NCBI GenBank assembly: GCA_039519185.1
Contig: CM076854.1
Location: forward strand, 159,366,666-159,430,665
Source: Astragalus membranaceus
Taxonomy: Eukaryota; Streptophyta; Magnoliopsida; Fabales; Fabaceae
Length of the DNA: 64,000 nucleotides
Reading direction: 5' to 3'
The notes beneath the pieces were generated by a model. That model had not been told where the DNA came from and searched no databases. It saw only the letters and a program-made list of their open reading frames with translations. The translations under genes and the position numbers were made by a program. This document shows positions 21,361-32,344 of this stretch, piece after piece. Every line of letters starts with the position of its first letter. Positions within the stretch are counted from its first letter, which is position 1.

Positions 21361-21523
21361 GTGCAGTAAATCCTGGCAGGAAACGAGCAGGAAGAAGAAG
21401 GCAAGGTCAAAAGGAACGCGACAATGTTGTAACCACTCGAGGAAGCCACAATGATATAACAACTCGGAGGGAGCGATATGCCATAGTGCTCGAAGGAAGG
21501 AACAACAAAAAAACACACAATTA

Positions 21524-22168
21524 TCAAAGACAAAAAATCACATCTCTATGAAGCATTTCAGCAAACAGCTTGAATGCAATTGGAATTTGGAAAAGAAGGA
21601 CACCAAAGTCAACAGTTTCAGCTTGAATGCAAATTTCTAGAAAACAGTTCTGAGCGACTTTTTTCTTCGGAAAATCATATACGTAGTCGTAGAGTATTTT
21701 CTCGTTGTAAAACAGAGTGCCGACGGTGACCTTGACGGCGTTAAGCCAGCACCTGATTTTCCTCTCAAGTACTTCCCAATCCATTTTCTGAACCCGAGAA
21801 AAACTAAGCAACTCCACTCCGAGATTGTATAGTGACTCATCAACTATCGATTTTCTCACGAGAACGTAAATCTTGACGCACTCTTTGTTGTAGCCGGCAG
21901 ACATCATACACTAAGCAATTGCTTTCAAATCCACCATGGCAGACGTGGATACAGAGTCATCGGCGAGAGGAACGTCATCATCAGAGAATTCATCGTCGTA
22001 ATTGGAGATACTACTCCGGCGATCAGTGGAGGAGTTAACTGAGATGGTTTCGGCATGAACAACAGGTACGCGTGCGAGATTTTTGCCGGAGTGCGTGATG
22101 GTTGCCGGTGAGTGATCTTTGCCGGAAAGTGATCGTTGCCGGAGTGCGTGATAAACAGAAGGTTGCAC
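21524..22168 (-). pseudogene. EXO70: Captured EXO70 exocyst subunit fragment
   Basis: A minus-strand frame of about 215 codons resembles the middle of a plant EXO70 protein. An acidic linker with SNYDDEFSDDDVPLADD leads into VDLKAIA, then MMSAGYNKEC, VRKSIVDESLYNLGVE, VQKMDWEVLE and KIRCWLNAVKV. EXO70 tethers secretory vesicles to the plasma membrane as part of the exocyst. One in-frame TAG (21911-21913) replaces the glutamine codon expected between AIA and CMMSAGY. The N- and C-terminal parts of the protein are missing. It lies inside a 9-bp-TSD Mutator-like element, so it is a captured fragment, not a gene. The closest EXO70 subfamily is not determined. Confidence 0.85.
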
Positions 22169-22600
22169 GAACTGAGATGCGTGATGGTAACAGAGATGCG
22201 TGAACTGAATGCGTGATGGATTGCGTGATCAAAAGAGAAAGGGTAAAAAGACAAAGATGCCCTCATTAAACATTATCCCTTAGATTAAAATTCATTAAAA
22301 GAATACTGATCCAACGGCTGATACGAATTTAGTAAGAAATACTAAGCAAATTGCTTAGTAACCTAAGTCGTAGCCACTTTTTAGAATCCCAATGAAAGAA
22401 TAATGTTTTTTTTTCTTATTATACCCTTCATTATTTAATAATATCTTTTTCATAACTCTATTAATTTATTTTCCCAATGTCATTAATGAAGGTTAATTTG
22501 GTAAACTAACTCACAATTTCTCTTTTCCATACAAAATTAACTATTTTTCTTAATATGTGTGAAATGACTCAAAGCTACATATAATATGGGACGGCGGGAG

Positions 22601-24067
22601 TAAATTATTTGGAAACCCTACCTATTTATTAAATTTGATTTGACCGTCATTTTTGAGCTGGCAATTTTTTGGTGGACTCACTGCAAAGCGAGACAAGTCG
22701 AGACATACAATATGTCTCGACTTGTCTTCGCCTGCAACCCTTCAACCACAAGTGGGCTTCAGGAGGTGGATGGGGTCTAGTGTTGAACAAGATTAAATAG
22801 TTTTCTTGGAGCTGTTTTATCCGTAAATCAAGTTGTCAAGTAACAGATTGGTGGAATAATCAACTTTTTTTTGTAATTTTTGTTGAGTTATAATGGGTTG
22901 TAATACCTCAAGTATTCTCCTATAATTCGTTTTTATGATAAAAGAAAGTGGGCTGAGACAGGCAACCCATCGAGTCTATATGTATTCTTTTTCTTGTTTT
23001 GCGCAAATTTTTTATTTTTTGACGTATTGAGGGCCAACCCGCCACAAATTTAGATCAAGTTCTTCTTTTTATTATTTCACATATTTATTTATTTTATGAA
23101 CAGACTAGCACATTTGTCCACTAACACGCAACGAGATAGACTCAGCTTCTCAACATACTATTCATTGGCGGACCGGCTCAACCAACAATATTTTGTTTGC
23201 AAAGCGAGACAAGTCGAGACATACATACTAACCTACTTTACCACTCCTAAAAGCGGGTATCACTGCCCCGTCTTGAGAGTGACATGGTAAAGATCATCAG
23301 TTTTTTAATACCAATAAAAAAGATCGCCATAATTTTATATTACTATTATTTTTATTATTATTTAACATTCTAATTAATTCTAAATAAACACTGAATTGCT
23401 TATAAAAAATGGACACTGAATTGATGCAAGAATGGTTTCTTTATGGGTCCTTTGGAATCGGTTCTTTATTGGCTGTATTCGTGATCAATGAATTTCTCTA
23501 CCAATAAAAGCAATTTTTGTTCCCAGCTATGTTAAAAAAAAGCATCATATGTGTAATATTGTGTTGTATGTGGGTCCTTCCTTTGCTAGTTGTCAACCTC
23601 ATGAGTTTATATTAAACTAAAAGGCAAAATTTTAGGGTTGCTTTGTTTCTTGAACATCCACATTTACCATGTTCTTTAGCATATAAGGCAATAGAGAAAC
23701 ATGGACGTGGAGAAATTTTTTTGTTGAATGACTTGCGTAGAGAACCTTCCTGAATTGCATGCACTCAAAATGCGATTTCCTGTTTCTGAGGTGCGCGATT
23801 CTTCTTTTTCTTTCCACAATAGTCTTTATTTTAATTTTGTTGGAAGATTCTTGAGGCATAGGGCATAATTAAAGGAAACTCCACCATAAATGCTCAAGGC
23901 TATACATGCATGTCTATGGAACTATAAATGTGCGTGTGAGTGCCCAAGGTCATTTCAGAATAAAATTGGTTCTTCTCATATTCAAACCACGTTCCAAAAT
24001 TGGTAACCAAAGAAGGTGGGGCTCCTTTAATTACTAGAAACCATTATTCTTCAAATTCCTTCGAATA
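22601..24067. other. Intergenic, no gene seen
   Basis: A/T-rich DNA. It contains a perfect hairpin at 22691-22727, a 26-bp copy of one hairpin arm at 23200-23225, and short frames without domain similarity (23096-23290 plus, 23632-23859 minus). Confidence 0.6.
22691..22727. repeat. Perfect 17-bp-arm hairpin
   Basis: AGACAAGTCGAGACATA, a 3-base loop, then its exact reverse complement. The pairing continues outward with a one-base bulge. Confidence 0.95.
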
Positions 24068-24506
24068 GGCTCTATTTGGCGTGTCTCATCCGCTTCCATC
24101 TCGTAGTGGTTGGACTAGCATATTTGACTAATGGGTGACGAGTACATGTGTTTGGTAAGCACTAGCGTTTAGTGTTTTTTGAGTAGCGTTTAGCGTTTTT
24201 TGAAACGCTACTTCAAGTAATGTTTTTTGAAACGCTACTTTAAGTAGCATTTTAGTGGATAGCGTATAGCGTCTCACTTTTTTTGCATTTTTACCCTTAT
24301 TATTTTTCTTAAATTACTTCTCTTTCTTCGTTAAACATTTTGTCATCATTAAATAATTTAATTATTAATTAATATCATTTTATGTCATTTTACATTTATA
24401 AACCATTTTAACCGATAGTTTTACCAAACACATAATTTGCTACCGACTAGCACATCTGATATCCGCTAGTTCATCCGTTATCCGCTACTTTTTACCAAAT
24501 AGAGTC
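24068..24506. mobile_element. MITE, possibly PIF/Harbinger-like
   Basis: Ends GGCTCTATTTGGCG and its mirror CCAAATAGAGTC, flanked by ATA on both sides (24065-24067, 24507-24509). The interior holds TAGCGTTT / AAACGCTA inverted repeats and GATATCCGCTAG-like motifs. Superfamily is a guess from the 3-bp flank. Confidence 0.6.
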
Positions 24507-24591
24507 ATAAAGGTTCGGGTTGATAAAAAGTAGTGAATAACAGATAAGCCAGTGGAAAGCAGAAAAACTAGCTTACAACGAATAGCTAATA

Positions 24592-24918
24592 CTCCCTCCG
24601 TCTCAATTTAAGTGTCCTCTTTGTCATTTTTCTTTGTCTCAAATTATTTGTCACTTTAGAATATCTCAAATTATTTTTCTTAAATCTCTTGAGGGAGAGC
24701 TTTACCGCTTGTGGCTCTACCCGGCTCGAGGGACTAGTTTCTACAACAATACCATAATTTTTATTTGTATTCCCAATGTTTCCATTTCTCCCTCCTCATA
24801 ATAGTATAGAGGTATTTTAGCCCTACCATATTTTTTTAGCATAAAAAGTAGCATATCTAATCATTTTCTTAAGACTCGCGCATAACCTTAAACGACAGTT
24901 AAATTGAGACGGAGGGAG
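24592..24918. mobile_element. Stowaway-type MITE
   Basis: Ends CTCCCTCCGTCTCAATTTAA and TTAAATTGAGACGGAGGGAG are perfect inverted repeats flanked by TA (24590-24591, 24919-24920). Confidence 0.92.
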
Positions 24919-25628
24919 TAGTGGATAAGCTTGCAATTCAAATTTGAAGTGTTTGGTAAAATCAGCAGGTGAGCTAACTTATAATCTAAAATGGTATAAA
25001 TAAACATTTTAACTAGTGCTTAAAAATATCCCAAAAGGGTAGCTTACATGGTTGAGTGAAAGGGAAACTGTCACTAGTGCAAAATCTGCTTTAAAAAGCA
25101 CTATTTGGAATCAGTTGTTTGGATAACCGATTCAAAATGTAGGCGCGGTGGCAATTTTGCAATTAAATGAATGTTGAGAGATTTTTTGATACATTTTTAA
25201 TCGGTTGTTTAAACAGCCGATTCAAAATGTGTATATTTAGACATTTGGAATCGGTTTTGTAAACAACTGATTAGGAAAGTGTTCATTTAGAATCGGTTTT
25301 GTAGATACCCGATTATTAAAGTCTTCTTTCTCTAAAACCTAAATAATTCACGCCTCTCTTACAGTCCGCTCTCGCCTCTATCATTCACGCCTCTCTCAAA
25401 GTTCGCTCTCGCCTCTCTCAGTTCGCACCAGCCATCACGTTCTCCCTCCGTTTCCGTCGTCGCGCCTCACTCCGTAGTCGCTCCGTCGCCGTGTTGCTGT
25501 CTCTGCGTGGCCCTCACTCCCTCGCGCTCAGTCCGTCTTCGTCGCCCTAAAATCAAGAGGTAATAGATCTCCTCGAGGAAGGAAACCCTAAATGCCTCTC
25601 TCTCTCCTTTTTTCTCATCATCTTCCTT

Positions 25629-26847
25629 CACTGAACCAAATTAATTTGTTTTCCTAAAATCCGCCGGTATTTTTTTGAAAATCCGCCGGTAATTATAGAA
25701 AATCCGTCGGTAATTTATTATTATTTTTAAAAAAAAAATGCCAAATCCGCTAGTAATTTTATAAAATCCGCCGGAAATTTGTTATTTTTTTTTAAAATAG
25801 ATTTTTTAATTCGTTTATTTAATTAAAAAAATAAATATTATAAAAATAAAGTAGATAAATGTGAGAATATTTGAGAAGAGAAGAGAATATTTTAAAACAG
25901 ATTTATAAAATAAATATCAAAAAAATGAAGTAGATGAATTTTATAAAATGAAGAAGAAGAAGAAGGAGAAGCAGAAGGAGGAGGAGGAGGAGGAGGAGGA
26001 GGAGGAGGAGGAGGAGGAGGAGGAGGAGGAGGAGGAGGAGGAGGAGGAGCAGGAGCGGGAGCAGAAGAAGAAGAAGAAGAAGAAGAAGAAGAAGAAGAAG
26101 AAGAAGAAGAAGAAGAAGAAGAAGAAGAAGAAGAAGAAGAAGAAGAAGAAGAAGAAGAAGAAGAAGAAGAAGAGATTCGGATTTGAGAAGAGGAGAGATT
26201 GGAGAAATGGGAGAAGTGGGAGAAATGGGAGAAGTGGTTCGGATTATATAGGGAATTTAAAAAAACGGAATCAAGAAAATCCACCAGAAAGCGCCATTAC
26301 CGGCGGATTTTTTTAGCGTGTTCATTACTGACGGATTATTCTCCATTACCGACAAATTTTGGTTGATTAAGAAGAAGAAGAAGAAGAAGAAGAGAAGGGA
26401 AGAGATTCGGATTTGAGAAGAGAAGAGATTGGAGAAATGGGAGAAGTGGTTCGGATTATATAGGAAATTTAAAAAAACGGAATCAAGAAAATCCACCAGA
26501 AAGCGCCATTACCAGCGGATTTTTTAGCGTGTTCATTACTGACGGATTATTCTCCATTACCGGCAGATTTTGGTCGATTACCGACGGATTTCTTTTTTCA
26601 TTTTTTTTTAAATTACATAAATTTTCATCCGGTAATTGTAAATATCGGCGGCTCTGGTTCTTTTTTTCTTTTTTTTTTTCAAAAAACAATTTCGCCGGTA
26701 ATGTGAAGAAAATCCGCCGGTAAATTACCGGGGATTAGAATCCGCCGGTAATTTACTGGAGGCCCAAATCCGTCGGTAACCACCAAAATCCGCCGGTAAT
26801 GTTCTGGCGGATTTAATCCGTCGGTAATGCACATTATTCTTGTAGTG
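25629..26847. mobile_element. CACTA-like element with CCGCCGGTAAT repeats
   Basis: The right end TTCTTGTAGTG (26837-26847) mirrors CACTACAAGAA, a standard CACTA terminus, and both flanks hold many AAATCCGCCGGTAAT subterminal repeats. The left end is not clear; CACTG at 25629 is the best candidate. Its centre is a purine tract and a tandem duplication of about 230 bp (26173-26400 against 26403-26580). Confidence 0.55.
25973..26173. repeat. (GGA)n and (GAA)n purine tract
   Basis: About 80 bases of GGA repeats followed, after a 15-base break, by about 110 bases of GAA repeats. All long frames across it are low-complexity (poly-Glu, poly-Lys, poly-Ser, poly-Pro) and not genes. Confidence 0.95.
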
Positions 26848-26850
26848 CTC

Positions 26851-27991
26851 GGTTTCGATTCTCAACTTGCGGCCCTGGTTCTCTCCGTTTGGATTTGCTT
26901 CGTGTTCTTCGTTTTCATCTCTCCCGAATCATTTAGGTTTTTTCTTCTCTTTCTATGCTTTGTTCTTGTTATTCTATTTATTTTACTTCTGGGTATTTGG
27001 TTTGAGGCTGATGTAGTACTAACTGTTCCTTTTCTTTTCTGCCAACGAAATAAAACTGATTGAAGCCAAAACTTTACTTTACACAGTGGTTTAGACATTT
27101 GCGATTATCATGAGAGGTTTGGGACAGTAAGGGGCACATGGAATCATTCTTGGTATGCTATATAAATTAGAAAGTTGAATTCATGTTATATATAAATAAA
27201 AATAATCAGATTTGTCCATGATTGTTGCTCTTCATACTAGTGACTCCCTTGAAAATAAGCATTTATAGGCCGTTTCATTGATTACGGTCTTTTTTCTTTT
27301 AGTATGGAGCTCATCTGATTCATTTTGCTGGTTTGTATGTATTCTGATTGCTGGTTTATCATTTTGACCAGGACTTCCCATGCAGGGTATCATTGTTTTT
27401 GCAACAGTGATGGCAACCTTAGGCAGATTTTGATTGAGATTTATTTGTTTAAGATGGTATGTGCAGCTTCACTTTAACCTCATTTTTGTGTGTGTGGTTT
27501 GATAGCATTTTGGTAAGACAGTATCTAGTTCAATGTGTTGATTGGAAACTAGAGTGTTCATGATTGGATTATTCCTTTTTTTTCTTAATATTCATTTCCT
27601 TCTCTTTGATTAATTCTGGAATTTTCTATATATTTTTCCTTAGTTTTCCTTTCTTTTTCCATAGGGAAATTTCTACTAGTTCATTAGATTTGTTTCTTTA
27701 TTCTTTTTTAAAGTAAACAGAAAGAATAAATTATTGACTTGATATGTGAATCCAATTGTTGATAATAGACTATAGAAGAAAAAGTTGACTAATTGTCAAA
27801 GGTGCACTGAATCTAGGAGAGTTGCTTAATTTCTTTAAGACGTGGAAGTAAATTTTGTCCTTGTATTCTGATTATTAGTATTGAAGGAGCATTTCATATG
27901 TGGTCTGTGTCTAATTATATGCTTTGCTCGAAACATGAAAATTGATGTTATGTTAACAACACTGATGTTATGTTATGATTCTTCCATGCAG
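26851..27991. other. CACTA interior, intron-like, no gene recognised
   Basis: T-rich sequence with a leader-like start (CTCCGTTTGGATTTG) and several candidate splice sites, probably introns and unrecognised exons of the captured gene. Confidence 0.5.
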
Positions 27992-28063
27992 ATGGTAGAT
28001 AATCAAATCTGTGGTTTATATCTCACAGAAACTGAAGGGCTAGCCCACATGGGCCAAATTTGA

Positions 28064-28542
28064 GGAAAATCTCATGTAGTTGTTGATGCAAATGTTAATT
28101 TAGAGGTATTATTGATTAAGCATTTTTTACTTGACTTAAATCATGTGATTCTAAGCCTTAAAGCTAATAATTCTTGACACCAATTAAATTGTGTTAGAAG
28201 GATAATTTCAGGAAATTGGGGATGTAACAATGGACAAGCCTACATTTCTCCGAATTACATTATAACAACTAAAGACTTTGCTCCCAAGTTGGTACGACGA
28301 TGTTCCCCATATATAGTTAGAATTCTAAATCTTTATTTTTATTTAGTGTTTGGTGCTTTTGATTTCCAGGTAGATGCTTTAAAGACAGAATTGGAGAACT
28401 CTTTTGGAAAGAATCCAATGGAATCAAAAGATATGTCCCGCGTTGTGAACTCCAACCACTTTGCTCGCTTGATAAAGCTCTTAGATGACGATAAGGTTTC
28501 AGGCAAGATTGCTTATGGGGGTGAAAAGGATGAAAGCAAATT
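28064..28542 (+). pseudogene. ALDH3: Captured ALDH3-family aldehyde dehydrogenase exons
   Basis: Three exon-like pieces with GT-AG borders resemble the catalytic region of plant class 3 aldehyde dehydrogenase, which oxidises aldehydes to acids with NAD(P). Piece 1 (ending 28105) reads GKSHVVVDANVNLE, with a TGA just before it where ELG of the ELGGKSP motif should be. Piece 2 (28212-28291) reads GNWGCNNGQA-Y-ISPNYIIT. Piece 3 (28370-28542) holds ESKDMSRVVNSNHFARL and YGGEKDES. In piece 2 the catalytic cysteine of the GQACISPDY motif is Tyr (TAC). The rest of the gene is missing. It lies between CACTA ends, so it is a transduplicated fragment. Confidence 0.88.
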
Positions 28543-28577
28543 GTAAGTGTTTTTCACTTTAACTTGAGTATTATTGT

Positions 28578-28651
28578 ATGGTAAATTGTAAGGCTGATAA
28601 CTCTTCCTACAGAAAGCGCCGTAGCTCCGCTCCTTCCCAAGGCGACCGGCG

Positions 28652-28694
<43 letters not shown>

Positions 28695-28784
28695 GGACAA
28701 CAGTTACGACGAGAGTCTACCATGAACGTCTCCACTTCAAAGATCTACTTGATATTGAAGTTGGAGTTGCCTTTCACTAGTTGA
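28578..28784 (+). other. Polyglutamine frame, unrecognised
   Basis: Directly downstream of the ALDH3 pieces an acceptor-like CTACAG precedes a frame reading KRRSSAPSQGDRR followed by about 14 Gln encoded by CAA repeats (28652-28693). It does not fit ALDH3, so the captured region may be chimeric. Low-complexity coding makes identification impossible. Confidence 0.3.
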
Positions 28785-29415
28785 TAATACTCTTATGTGA
28801 GATTTATTTGCTATGTTAATGTTAAGTTAATAAGTTTTAAATTTTGGATTTGAAAGAAAAAAAGTTGAGAGGACTATAGTGATGAGATGTATATGGTTCA
28901 TTTATTTTTTGATTGATTGATTTCTAAGAGGTTAAGAACAGTATCTGATTTTTGTATCAATTATTATTACTATGGGGTCTGCCTCTGCTGTGAATGTATG
29001 TCAATAGTGATGAGATGTATATTGTAATTCTCTCTTTGTAATCGGTTACCTAATTTTTTTTTTAAAAAAAGTGACATTTCTAATCAGTTATCTAAAAAAC
29101 CGATTTTAAATGTCTTTTTTTAGTACATTTAAAATCGGTTGTTTATCTAACCGATTTAAAATGTCACATTTTGAATCGGTTATTTAACCGATTCAAAATG
29201 TCCCTACATTTAGAATCGGCACATTTGGAATCAGTTACATTTGGAATCGGCCAATAACCGATTCCGAATGTGTCAAACAACTGATTCCAAAAGCTTTTTC
29301 TGCACTAGTGTGTTGTGGAAATGTAGGCATATGAGGTTCGAACCCTGCTCCATCTCCCCTCTAACAACTAACACACTAATTACTAACCACTTTTCCTATA
29401 AAAAAATTAAAATAT

Positions 29416-29848
29416 TAAGGGTTAAAAACAAGAGAAAAAGTGAAATGCTATAAGCTCAAAAACTACTTGGAAAAACATCTTAAGCTAGTGAAAAATCGCT
29501 ATAAACAAGTAGTTGTCAAGCATTTCTATTTTACTTCTACGGGCTCATCCGTTATAAGCTCTTTGCCAAACGCTACTTGTGAAGCCTTACCAAAAGAGAG
29601 CCAAAAATGTTAGTAGTATGTTCTTCTCAAATTCTTGTTCTATTTGCATTCTTTTGTTAGGAAACAAGTTAACGTGAGCGCACATGTGCATTCTGTCTTC
29701 ACAAGATTAATCAAAGTTAATTCAAACATTTCAATAAAAGTTTAATCGTTATACACTGTCAGTGTAAAAAGCTTATATTGTTGAATTGTCAATAATTGAG
29801 GGGAGATGCGATGTTTTGTCCCTCTCCGCTAGGGTTTCTAGTTGCGGT
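29416..29848. other. Intergenic, then start of LINE leader
   Basis: Contains GCTATAAGCTC / GAGCTT-type inverted motifs and AAACGCTACTT. From about 29803 the sequence resembles the 5' leader of the LINE whose ORF1 follows at 30689. Confidence 0.4.
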
Positions 29849-30666
29849 TAGGGGTGGACAAACGGTCGGATGGTTTGGATTCGGGTTAAGAATGGTCAAT
29901 CCAAGAAAAACCGAAGTGCATAATATGTAATCCATTTCCGACCATTTTCATCCTCGGTTTTTCGGGTGATGGGTTGTTCGGATGACGGGTTCCTCGGGTG
30001 GGTTGTTTCGGGTTTCATGTTTCAACTTACAAATGGAAGATCAAAACTGAACTTAGAAGAAATAAGAACGGTAATGGTCAGAACGCGCCAACTTGTGCCG
30101 GAGATGGTGGTGGACGGACTAGAAAGTTGTGAATTCAGAAAAGTAGCAGCTGGAAAATGAAGGATTTGATGAGCCTCTTGTTTCTTCGATTTGGCAACAA
30201 CAGCTACAAGCAATAGCAGTGGAGCGACGAGCTACGCTCTTACCATATCCATGGTAAAAAGAAAACAGAGAGGAGACATCAATGGATGAAAAAGAGAAAG
30301 AGGAAAGAAAATATGTGTTGAAACACGTCTCCATTCTATTGTAACTAGCCAGGCTAGTTTTAGCCTAGAATGATTACGATTTAAATATAGGTTTAGTTTT
30401 GTGAGTCTCCAAAATGTGCAGTGTGCAGGCCTATTTGGGATTGGACAAGTCAATAGTATAGTAGTAACTTATACTTTCTCACATATTCGGCCGGTTATGG
30501 GTTGTAATGGATTTGAGATTACTCACCCGAGACCGACCAACTATATCCAGAATAACTCTACTTCTATACATTCCCAACCCGACAACCGATTGAATCTGTA
30601 TGCTTTGCCATATTTTCATTCGGGTTATACGGGTGTCGGTCGGTTTCAAAATTTTGTCCAACCCTA
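29849..30666. mobile_element. hAT-type non-autonomous element
   Basis: Ends TAGGGGTGGACAAA and TTTTGTCCAACCCTA, with the 8-bp TSD GTTGCGGT (29841-29848 and 30667-30674). Both ends carry CGGGT / ACCCG-rich subterminal repeats. Frames inside show no domain. Confidence 0.92.
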
Positions 30667-30688
30667 GTTGCGGTGTTGTTCCCTGCAC

Positions 30689-31674
30689 ATGGCGGATCCC
30701 ACTAACATTCTTCAGGTTCATCCCGTGGGCCCTGAGCAAATCATTTCCCTCTTTACATGCATCACCTACGTGTGTGCGAGACACTGTCCAATCGCAACGC
30801 GAGTGTGGACAAGGAAAGGATGCAAGTTCAAAGCTTCTTGATGTTGAAACCAAGTCTGGTGCGCCTTTTGATTTTGACCCACGCACAAGTGAATTTCTCC
30901 CTCAGCCACGCACAAATCGTCTGTCCCTGGTACTTGATGTTGGCGTCAACCAAGCATGTGAAGGCCACGCTCCGACTCACGAGTGGTGACTTCGAATGTT
31001 GAGTCTGTAGGAGGAAAAAAGGTATATGTGAATAATAACTCAAATCTTTTGCTCAAGCCCTTACCGAATCGAGAGATAAATTATATGATATTCCTATGAG
31101 TCAACTACCTTGCCCGTGTATAAAAGGGGGTGAATTTGCTATTTCCAATCTGGAGGAAGAGTATGTAGAAGGATTGGAGGGATGTAAGACACGCCTTGAT
31201 GGCAGAATTTTACTTTCCAAAGGGGATATTCCAATTAAGATTGAGGCCTTAAAATTCAGATTTCAAGAGCTTTGGCAACCATCAAGTAAATGGGGTCTGT
31301 TCTCTTTAGGGATATAATATTATGAATTTTTTCCCTCTATTAATGATCTACAAAGGATACAGTCGCAACCTTCTTGGAATTGTAAGCCAGGTTTATTTCG
31401 GCCGTTTGCCTGGCAACCTGACTTTATAGGTCTTGCTCAAGAATATTGGGGTCCCAAAATTCTTTTTGTAATTCTTAGCAGTGTTGACAAACCAATTAGT
31501 CTAGATGATACAAGTAAAACCTCCTTTGACAGATCATTTGGTTATTTTGCACGCATCCTGGTTGATATCGACTTGAAATCAAAGCTCAAGAATCAAATTT
31601 TAGTTGAGAGGCCGAGTTATGCTTTCTTTTTGGGCATTGAGTATGAAAAACATGAATTTCTCCTAAGGTTTTGA
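30689..31674 (+). pseudogene. LINE ORF1 (DUF4283) remnant
   Basis: An ATG at 30689 (MADPTNILQV) starts a disrupted ORF1. The clear part is 31096-31674, one frame of 193 codons broken by a single TAA at 31315-31317. It has the DUF4283 pattern of plant LINE ORF1: EEEYVEGLEGCK, GRILLSKGD, a YYEF step after the stop, GLAQEYW, FGYFARILVDIDL and ILVERPSYAFFLGIEYE. DUF4283 proteins bind LINE RNA as the gag-like partner of ORF2. About 17 residues before GLAQEYW appear deleted, and the zinc knuckle and ORF2 are missing. Confidence 0.82.
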
Positions 31675-32344
31675 TTTGGGCTGCAGAAATTTAGGGTTCA
31701 TGAACATGAACCTAGAAGAAGATGATGAACACGAATCAGTTAAGTTATTTTTTTTATTTTTAATTCAATTTTATTAGAAAAATTTGAAAAGTCTATGTGG
31801 ATTTGACGCGTCAGCAGCGTTATAGACACGTCGACATTATAACAGTCACATCACCTCCATTACTGTCATGTCACCAGGTTTTAACATAAAATAAAAAAAG
31901 GACTATCGGTGTACACATTAAATAATTTAAAGGACTTAGTTGGTACGGAAACAAAAACATAAAAAAACCAACTCGTTACAAAAAAATAACTTGAAAGACC
32001 TCTCGTGTAATTTTGCCAAATTAAGAAATGAGGGTATGTTCTCTTGAAAAATGTTAGCTAATTGGAGGAGCCTATCAAAATAGTGTCTTGGAAGTTGTTT
32101 TGGGCCGGGTAAGGCTAATTTTTGCTTTAATTATGAATCATGTCTTCATATATTATGTTATCTTAAAACTATAAATCTCGAGAGTATTCGGCTCCGATCT
32201 GGCGCCAAGACTACCCACACCCCCTCCCCCCGGTCTCATTTTTTTCTTTATCATTTTTTATTTTCATATCCCCCCTCATTTTTTTATCTTTTTTTATTTT
32301 CATATTTAAGAGTACATTAAAATTTAGGAAAAAAAAATAGGATC
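31675..32344. other. Intergenic, no gene seen
   Basis: A/T-rich. It includes a C-rich patch near 32215-32235 and no recognisable element. Confidence 0.55.

Larger units (their letters stand above)
19620..22375. mobile_element. Mutator-like element carrying host DNA (Pack-MULE-like)
   Basis: 2756 bp, flanked by the 9-bp TSD ACTTTTTAG (19611-19619 and 22376-22384). Terminal inverted repeats of nearly 50 bp share ACTAAGCAA, TTTAGTATT and TTACTAAA in the same order. No MURA transposase is present. The interior holds an EXO70 gene fragment on the minus strand, two direct copies of a TAACCACAG-rich minisatellite, and a nested CACTA element. Confidence 0.88.
19552..22600. mobile_element. Stowaway-type MITE split by a Mutator-like element
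   Basis: The two halves, 19552-19619 and 22385-22600, join to a MITE closely similar to 36332-36616. Ends are CTTTCTCTGTCCCATA and TATGGGACGGCGGGAG, flanked by TA. The MITE is also flanked by a 24-bp direct repeat containing GGAAACCCTACCTATTTATT (19528-19551 and 22608-22631), far longer than the normal TA duplication. Confidence 0.85.
25072..29310 (+). mobile_element. CACTA element carrying ALDH3 exons
   Basis: 4239 bp, TIR CACTAGTGCAAAATCTGCTTT at the left and its mirror AGCTTTTTCTGCACTAGTG at the right, with the 3-bp TSD TGT (25069-25071, 29311-29313). Subterminal repeats of AATCGGTTNTTTNAACCGATT lie at 25100-25310 and 29040-29290. No transposase. The interior contains a CT-rich leader-like stretch, a second CACTA-like sequence, and exons of an aldehyde dehydrogenase gene on the plus strand. 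Confidence 0.88.
25030..29406 (+). mobile_element. tRNA-derived SINE split by a CACTA element
   Basis: Joining 25030-25071 to 29314-29406 gives about 135 bases with an A-box-like GGTAGCTTACATGGTTGAG and a B-box GAGGTTCGAACCC. An A-run and a near-duplicate of the 5' flank (TTAAAAATAT at 25020-25029, TTAAAATAT at 29407-29415) suggest a target duplication. Strand is from the box order. Confidence 0.65.

Noticed and set aside
25892..26316. Long frames of poly-Ser/Pro and poly-Glu/Lys on both strands
   Set aside because: They are translations of the GGA/GAA microsatellite, with no gene context.
30479..30886. 135-codon minus-strand frame across the hAT border
   Set aside because: It crosses a transposon junction with a proven TSD and lies opposite the LINE leader/ORF1; no domain is recognised.
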